This document shows, piece after piece, positions 60,821 to 64,000 of a stretch of DNA of 64,000 nucleotides. Numbering within the stretch: the first letter of the stretch is position 1; the number at the start of each line of letters is the position of its first letter. The stretch is from assembly GCA_944324945.1 (NCBI GenBank), contig CALUYE010000006.1, forward strand, positions 1-64,000, in the 5' to 3' direction. This DNA is from Candidatus Gastranaerophilales bacterium (GTDB taxonomy: Bacteria; Cyanobacteriota; Vampirovibrionia; Gastranaerophilales; Gastranaerophilaceae). Made by a program: the position numbers and the translations under genes. The notes beneath the pieces were generated by a model. It was not told where the DNA came from, searched no databases, and saw nothing but the letters and a program-made list of their open reading frames with translations.

Positions 60821-61946
60821 AAATTTATTTTATTTATGCAATAATATATATAAAGACAAAAATATAGCGCAAACTATGAAGCAGACCAAAGAAAATAATA
60901 CATTTCCTTTAATTGAAAAATACAATCTTGATTGCTCGAATATTGAAATTATTTCAAACAATCTTGATGTTAATTTTAGCGAATTTGAAAAACTTACAAT
61001 AACGGAAAAACTTCTTGAAGCACACACTCTTGCAAAAATAAATGTTTTAAGCGGCAATATCACAAAAAGAGGCTTTGCAACAAACGTATATACAAAAGAT
61101 AACTACTGGTCGCTTGGTACCAATTTTAACAACACAAGAAACGATATTTCATCAATTTGCGGCGAAAGAACAGCGATTTTAAAAGCATATAACGAAGCGA
61201 TGATTCGCTATATGAAAGAAAATAAAACAGCTACATTTGATTTTAAGATTAAATATCTTTGCATGTCATCAAACATCGGTTTAAATGAGCGGTTTGACTT
61301 AATTACCCCTTGCGAAGACTGTCTTGCATGGTTTAATACAAACAGATATTTTGATGATTCCACCCTTATATTTTCTTTTATAAACGATTCAAGACTTAAA
61401 ATTTCAGTTCAAAGACTTGTTGACCTATTGCCCTATAGGAACATTAAAACAGCAAATATTTTTAATAAAAATAAAAAAATAAATATAACAAACACCGCTT
61501 CAAAAGCAATTGAAAAATATAAACTTACATCCGATAAAATAGATAAGCTGATTTTAAAAACATTTGAAAAATATAAAAATAATAAATTTCATAACATTTC
61601 AGGTCAAAATATTGCAACAGGAATCATTTCAAACGCTGAGATTTTCTGCGCTTCAAAAATTGACTGGACAAAAAGATGGTACATTGAACCGTTAGAATAT
61701 ATAAGCGCAAAAGCAATTGAAAAATACGGATTGAGCACGCAAATCAATGCAATTTGCTATTTTGGAGACGAATATACAAAAGAAAAAATTCAAGACGGCG
61801 TAATTTCAATCAAAACCTTAGGAAGAATAAGACAAAAATACACAAAAAAAGATACGATTCTGATTTTAAATTTAGAAAATGAAATCTTAATTACAACCCT
61901 TAATGAATACCTTCCTAAAAAATTTATTCAAGGGTATATTATTTAA
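60813..61946 (+). CDS. Cytidine-deaminase-like protein, two-part
   Basis: A 377-residue protein. Residues about 65-215 form a cytidine-deaminase-type domain with ligand C116 and catalytic E118 (SICGERTAIL) and two Cys ligands C167 and C170 (TPCEDCLAW), so zinc binding looks intact. Residues about 225-377 (SGQNIATGIISNAEIFC, IDWTKRWYIEPLEYISAKAIEKYG) may be a second, degenerate copy as in long CDA proteins; it lacks C-x-E and PCxxC. ATG 60813 lies inside the palindrome; an alternative start at 60876 (MKQTKENN) lies just after a TATAGC-like box. The substrate is unknown; free cytidine, blasticidin-like compounds or RNA bases are options. Confidence 0.65.
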   Translation: MDLNLFYLCNNIYKDKNIAQTMKQTKENNTFPLIEKYNLDCSNIEIISNNLDVNFSEFEKLTITEKLLEAHTLAKINVLSGNITKRGFATNVYTKDNYWSLGTNFNNTRNDISSICGERTAILKAYNEAMIRYMKENKTATFDFKIKYLCMSSNIGLNERFDLITPCEDCLAWFNTNRYFDDSTLIFSFINDSRLKISVQRLVDLLPYRNIKTANIFNKNKKINITNTASKAIEKYKLTSDKIDKLILKTFEKYKNNKFHNISGQNIATGIISNAEIFCASKIDWTKRWYIEPLEYISAKAIEKYGLSTQINAICYFGDEYTKEKIQDGVISIKTLGRIRQKYTKKDTILILNLENEILITTLNEYLPKKFIQGYII

Positions 61947-61948
61947 AA

Positions 61949-64000
61949 CTAATCACAATATCCGTACTGTTTAAATATCGTTCTTATTTCATCATCTTCT
62001 ATTGCATCAATTCCTTTTGAAGAATATAAATTTAAAATTTCATTTGCCTTTTTAAATCCTTCTTTTAATTCATCGGACCCGACAGTATTCCACAATTGTT
62101 TTCTGTAGGAGTTAACTTTTATTTCTTCATTCTTTGTTAATTCTTCTTCTTTTTGAGCATCTTTCACCAAAAGAGAACATAAATACCCGTCAGATTTTGC
62201 CATGTTTGAAGCAGTTTCTCTTGTTTTAGGGCAAAAATGCCATACAAGGCTCATTTTAAAAGAATGGAATTTTGATAATGCATCCATTCGCTCAATTTTG
62301 CGCTGTTTCTTGGATTCTATTTGTTCTTTTTTCAGCTGTTTTTTAAGTTCATTTTCAAACAAAATCCTCTCAATAAATGCCTTGTTTTTAGGAGTTCTTT
62401 TATCAAAATATCTTGTTGTGGAATCACTCTTAAATAAATACCTGCTAATTACATCAACTTCACCATCAAGTGCATATTGAAGAAGTTGTTTTTGGGTAAG
62501 TCCCAATTCTTTTGCAAATTGAGAAAGATTCGAAACAGGAGTATTAGCTCTTATTTTGTTTAAAATTTCGGGTGTTTTATAATCCTTTAAATTAACATAC
62601 ACGGCAGTCTTTTCGCCTTCAGGCGTTTGAACTTTTTCAAGTCTGCCTTTCAATTCTCCTTTTTTTACAAGTTTATATAATAAATTAAGATTTCCAAAAC
62701 CCATTTTTTCAAGTCTTACGGCGGGGATTTCTTTTTGATCTTGAGCAAAAAAGTCTCCATAACAATATTTAGATTCTTTAGGAGTAATTCTTTCCATTTT
62801 TTGTATTTCTTGTTCGACAATCCGTCTGGTTTCATCATCGCTCATATCGACAAAAGTTATTTCTTTATTTTTAACATTACGATTGTTTCTTATAAAAGTT
62901 TCCGTTTTCAAAGGCAGACTTTCAATATATTCAGCAGGCAGGTGATATTTTGAAAAAAGCTGCGATTTTGTTGCAATAACTCCGTTATTTGCCAAAATAA
63001 AATCAATTACTTTTTTATTTTGACCTATATTTAAATCATAAAGATAAGGAATGTCCTCAAATTCTTCAAGTATACCGTATTTTTCAAATTGAGAAAAAGA
63101 ATCTAAAACTTCACTATCTCCAAAATATCCAAAATTATCTTCATCACATCTTAATACTTCAATTTTTTCATCTTGAGAAAGTGAAGGGTCAAACCCTGGC
63201 GCTTTGTATGGAGATTTTTTCAGTACTTCAAGATAGTTTTCAAAAACTTTTTTTAAACTTTCGATACAAAGATTATAAATATTTATATTGCTTTTAAATG
63301 GCGTGTAATCATCTCGATAAGCAAATTCAACCCCTTTTTTAAAAGAATCAAAACCCGACTCTAAAGCATCAACATAACAAACGGCAAACCTGTCAATATC
63401 TTTATCTGTTAAGTTTATTGCATTATTTTCGCAATATTTTCTTGTACAATCATTTATTTGTCTTGCTAACAATGTTTTTAATGTCTTAAATCCGTATATC
63501 CTTAAAGCAATTTTTTTATCGATGTCTTTGCTTATGCTTGTTGCTATTTTTAAAAGCTGCGAATTCGAAGGACGTTTTTTTGCAAATTTTTCAAGATATT
63601 TGGGTCTGTATTCAATAATAATTTTTGTCAATTTATCAAAATGGTTTTCATCCGATAATACGGATTTTAAAGTCAAAAATTCTTGAAGTTCTTTTGATGT
63701 TTCTTCTAATTTTTTAAGCTCTTGTCGGTTATCATCCAAACTTTCATAATATTTGTCCACAATAGGTCTTGCCAAAGCTGAAAAATGATTACTGCCCGCA
63801 ATGAAATATAATTTTTCTTTAGTTTCATCAATTTTTTTAACATTTTTATTTTCGGATGCAATTTTTGAATAATATTCCTGTATTTCTAAATCAACACTTC
63901 TTTTAACTCTTTCTTTATTTTTTTCATAATCAGCGCAAGAATGTTCAAAGGAATCGTTTTTAATCCCATTAAAAGCAATCGGATTACAAGAAAACCTGTT
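61949..64000 (-). CDS. Large hypothetical protein, start outside window (partial)
   Basis: At least 683 residues. A short reading would start at TTG 63775, but the same frame stays open for 75 more codons up to the right edge (beginning NRFSCNPIAFNGIKN), so the true start lies beyond 64000. The protein is Lys/Glu-rich and largely helical, with two Cys early on (SCNP, HSCADYEK), a central segment with short repeats of L-x-K-x-x-E and a C-terminal half with HTH-like stretches (LSQFAKELGLTQKQLLQYALDGE; ELDEGFKKANEIL type helices). No signal peptide can be judged. Unknown family; the FNG-type N-terminus is like other proteins of this lineage. Confidence 0.65.
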   Translation of the reverse strand, partial: NRFSCNPIAFNGIKNDSFEHSCADYEKNKERVKRSVDLEIQEYYSKIASENKNVKKIDETKEKLYFIAGSNHFSALARPIVDKYYESLDDNRQELKKLEETSKELQEFLTLKSVLSDENHFDKLTKIIIEYRPKYLEKFAKKRPSNSQLLKIATSISKDIDKKIALRIYGFKTLKTLLARQINDCTRKYCENNAINLTDKDIDRFAVCYVDALESGFDSFKKGVEFAYRDDYTPFKSNINIYNLCIESLKKVFENYLEVLKKSPYKAPGFDPSLSQDEKIEVLRCDEDNFGYFGDSEVLDSFSQFEKYGILEEFEDIPYLYDLNIGQNKKVIDFILANNGVIATKSQLFSKYHLPAEYIESLPLKTETFIRNNRNVKNKEITFVDMSDDETRRIVEQEIQKMERITPKESKYCYGDFFAQDQKEIPAVRLEKMGFGNLNLLYKLVKKGELKGRLEKVQTPEGEKTAVYVNLKDYKTPEILNKIRANTPVSNLSQFAKELGLTQKQLLQYALDGEVDVISRYLFKSDSTTRYFDKRTPKNKAFIERILFENELKKQLKKEQIESKKQRKIERMDALSKFHSFKMSLVWHFCPKTRETASNMAKSDGYLCSLLVKDAQKEEELTKNEEIKVNSYRKQLWNTVGSDELKEGFKKANEILNLYSSKGIDAIEDDEIRTIFKQYGYCD

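Noticed and set aside
1-64000. CRISPR array or cas genes
   Set aside because: No regularly spaced direct repeats of 24-40 bp and no Cas-like protein; the transposition module is therefore not a CRISPR-associated one as far as visible.

Overview
The window is AT-rich, gene-dense bacterial chromosome. The proteins indicate a diderm (Gram-negative type) cell: a TonB/ExbB/ExbD cluster, two giant AsmA/TamB-like proteins, an MsbA-type exporter and lipoproteins. Several traits point to the non-photosynthetic sister lineage of Cyanobacteria (Gastranaerophilales / Melainabacteria of animal guts): a prepilin with a K-A-F-T-L-A-E start, small lineage-type proteins with no known family, pheS without pheT, and rplJ-rplL separated from rpoBC behind their own L10 leader. 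This placement is inference from gene content; no 16S or other phylogenetic marker was compared.

Layout. 0-5.6 kb: accessory DNA. It holds four small unknown genes on the plus strand and, on the minus strand, a four-gene transposition operon: MuA-type DDE transposase, MuB/TnsC-type ATPase, an orphan integrase core-binding-like protein and a terminase-small-subunit-like HTH protein. A striking helically phased TTGCAC array lies upstream, and the operon is inserted beside tRNA-Ala(GGC). 5.6-5.9 kb: divergent tRNA-Ala and tRNA-Val genes. 6-18 kb: a membrane HExxH protein, msbA-like exporter, a lone histidine kinase, two Xer-type recombinases facing tail to tail, pheS, a large repeat-containing membrane/coiled-coil protein, a lipoprotein, a U32 protein and a YqeG-type phosphatase. 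18-30 kb: envelope region, with two AsmA/TamB-like giants bracketing tonB-exbB-exbD-exbD and two exported proteins. 30-36 kb: YitT, an orphan amino-acid binding lipoprotein, aminopeptidase P, a SpoU methyltransferase, a prepilin, MTA phosphorylase and YggT. 36-42 kb: a vor-type 2-oxoacid:ferredoxin oxidoreductase operon running directly into fabH and fabF. 42-50 kb: corA, a two-component operon with nfeD, tadA and a DUF2400 gene, a phosphoesterase and a dGTPase. 50-57.5 kb: bioA, maf, three tandem paralogues of an uncharacterised Cys-containing family, an Opp/Dpp ATPase and a 2-hydroxyacyl-CoA dehydratase-like protein. 57.6-64 kb: a Ca-loop repeat protein, rplL/rplJ with an attenuated L10 leader, a small sigma factor, a cytidine-deaminase-like protein and a large unknown gene running off the right edge.

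Two themes cut across the genes. First, many starts have a -10 hexamer exactly 6 bp before the start codon and no Shine-Dalgarno sequence, which predicts leaderless mRNAs; the extreme case is the 22-bp gap between the YitT and binding-protein genes, where two back-to-back -10 boxes overlap. Second, metabolism and envelope are linked in the vor-fabH-fabF operon (acyl-CoA made from 2-oxoacids could prime fatty acid synthesis) and in the TonB/AsmA cluster. The best candidates for something undescribed are the transposition operon with its TTGCAC array, the three-paralogue cluster, and the zinc-peptidase-like and repeat-containing lineage proteins.
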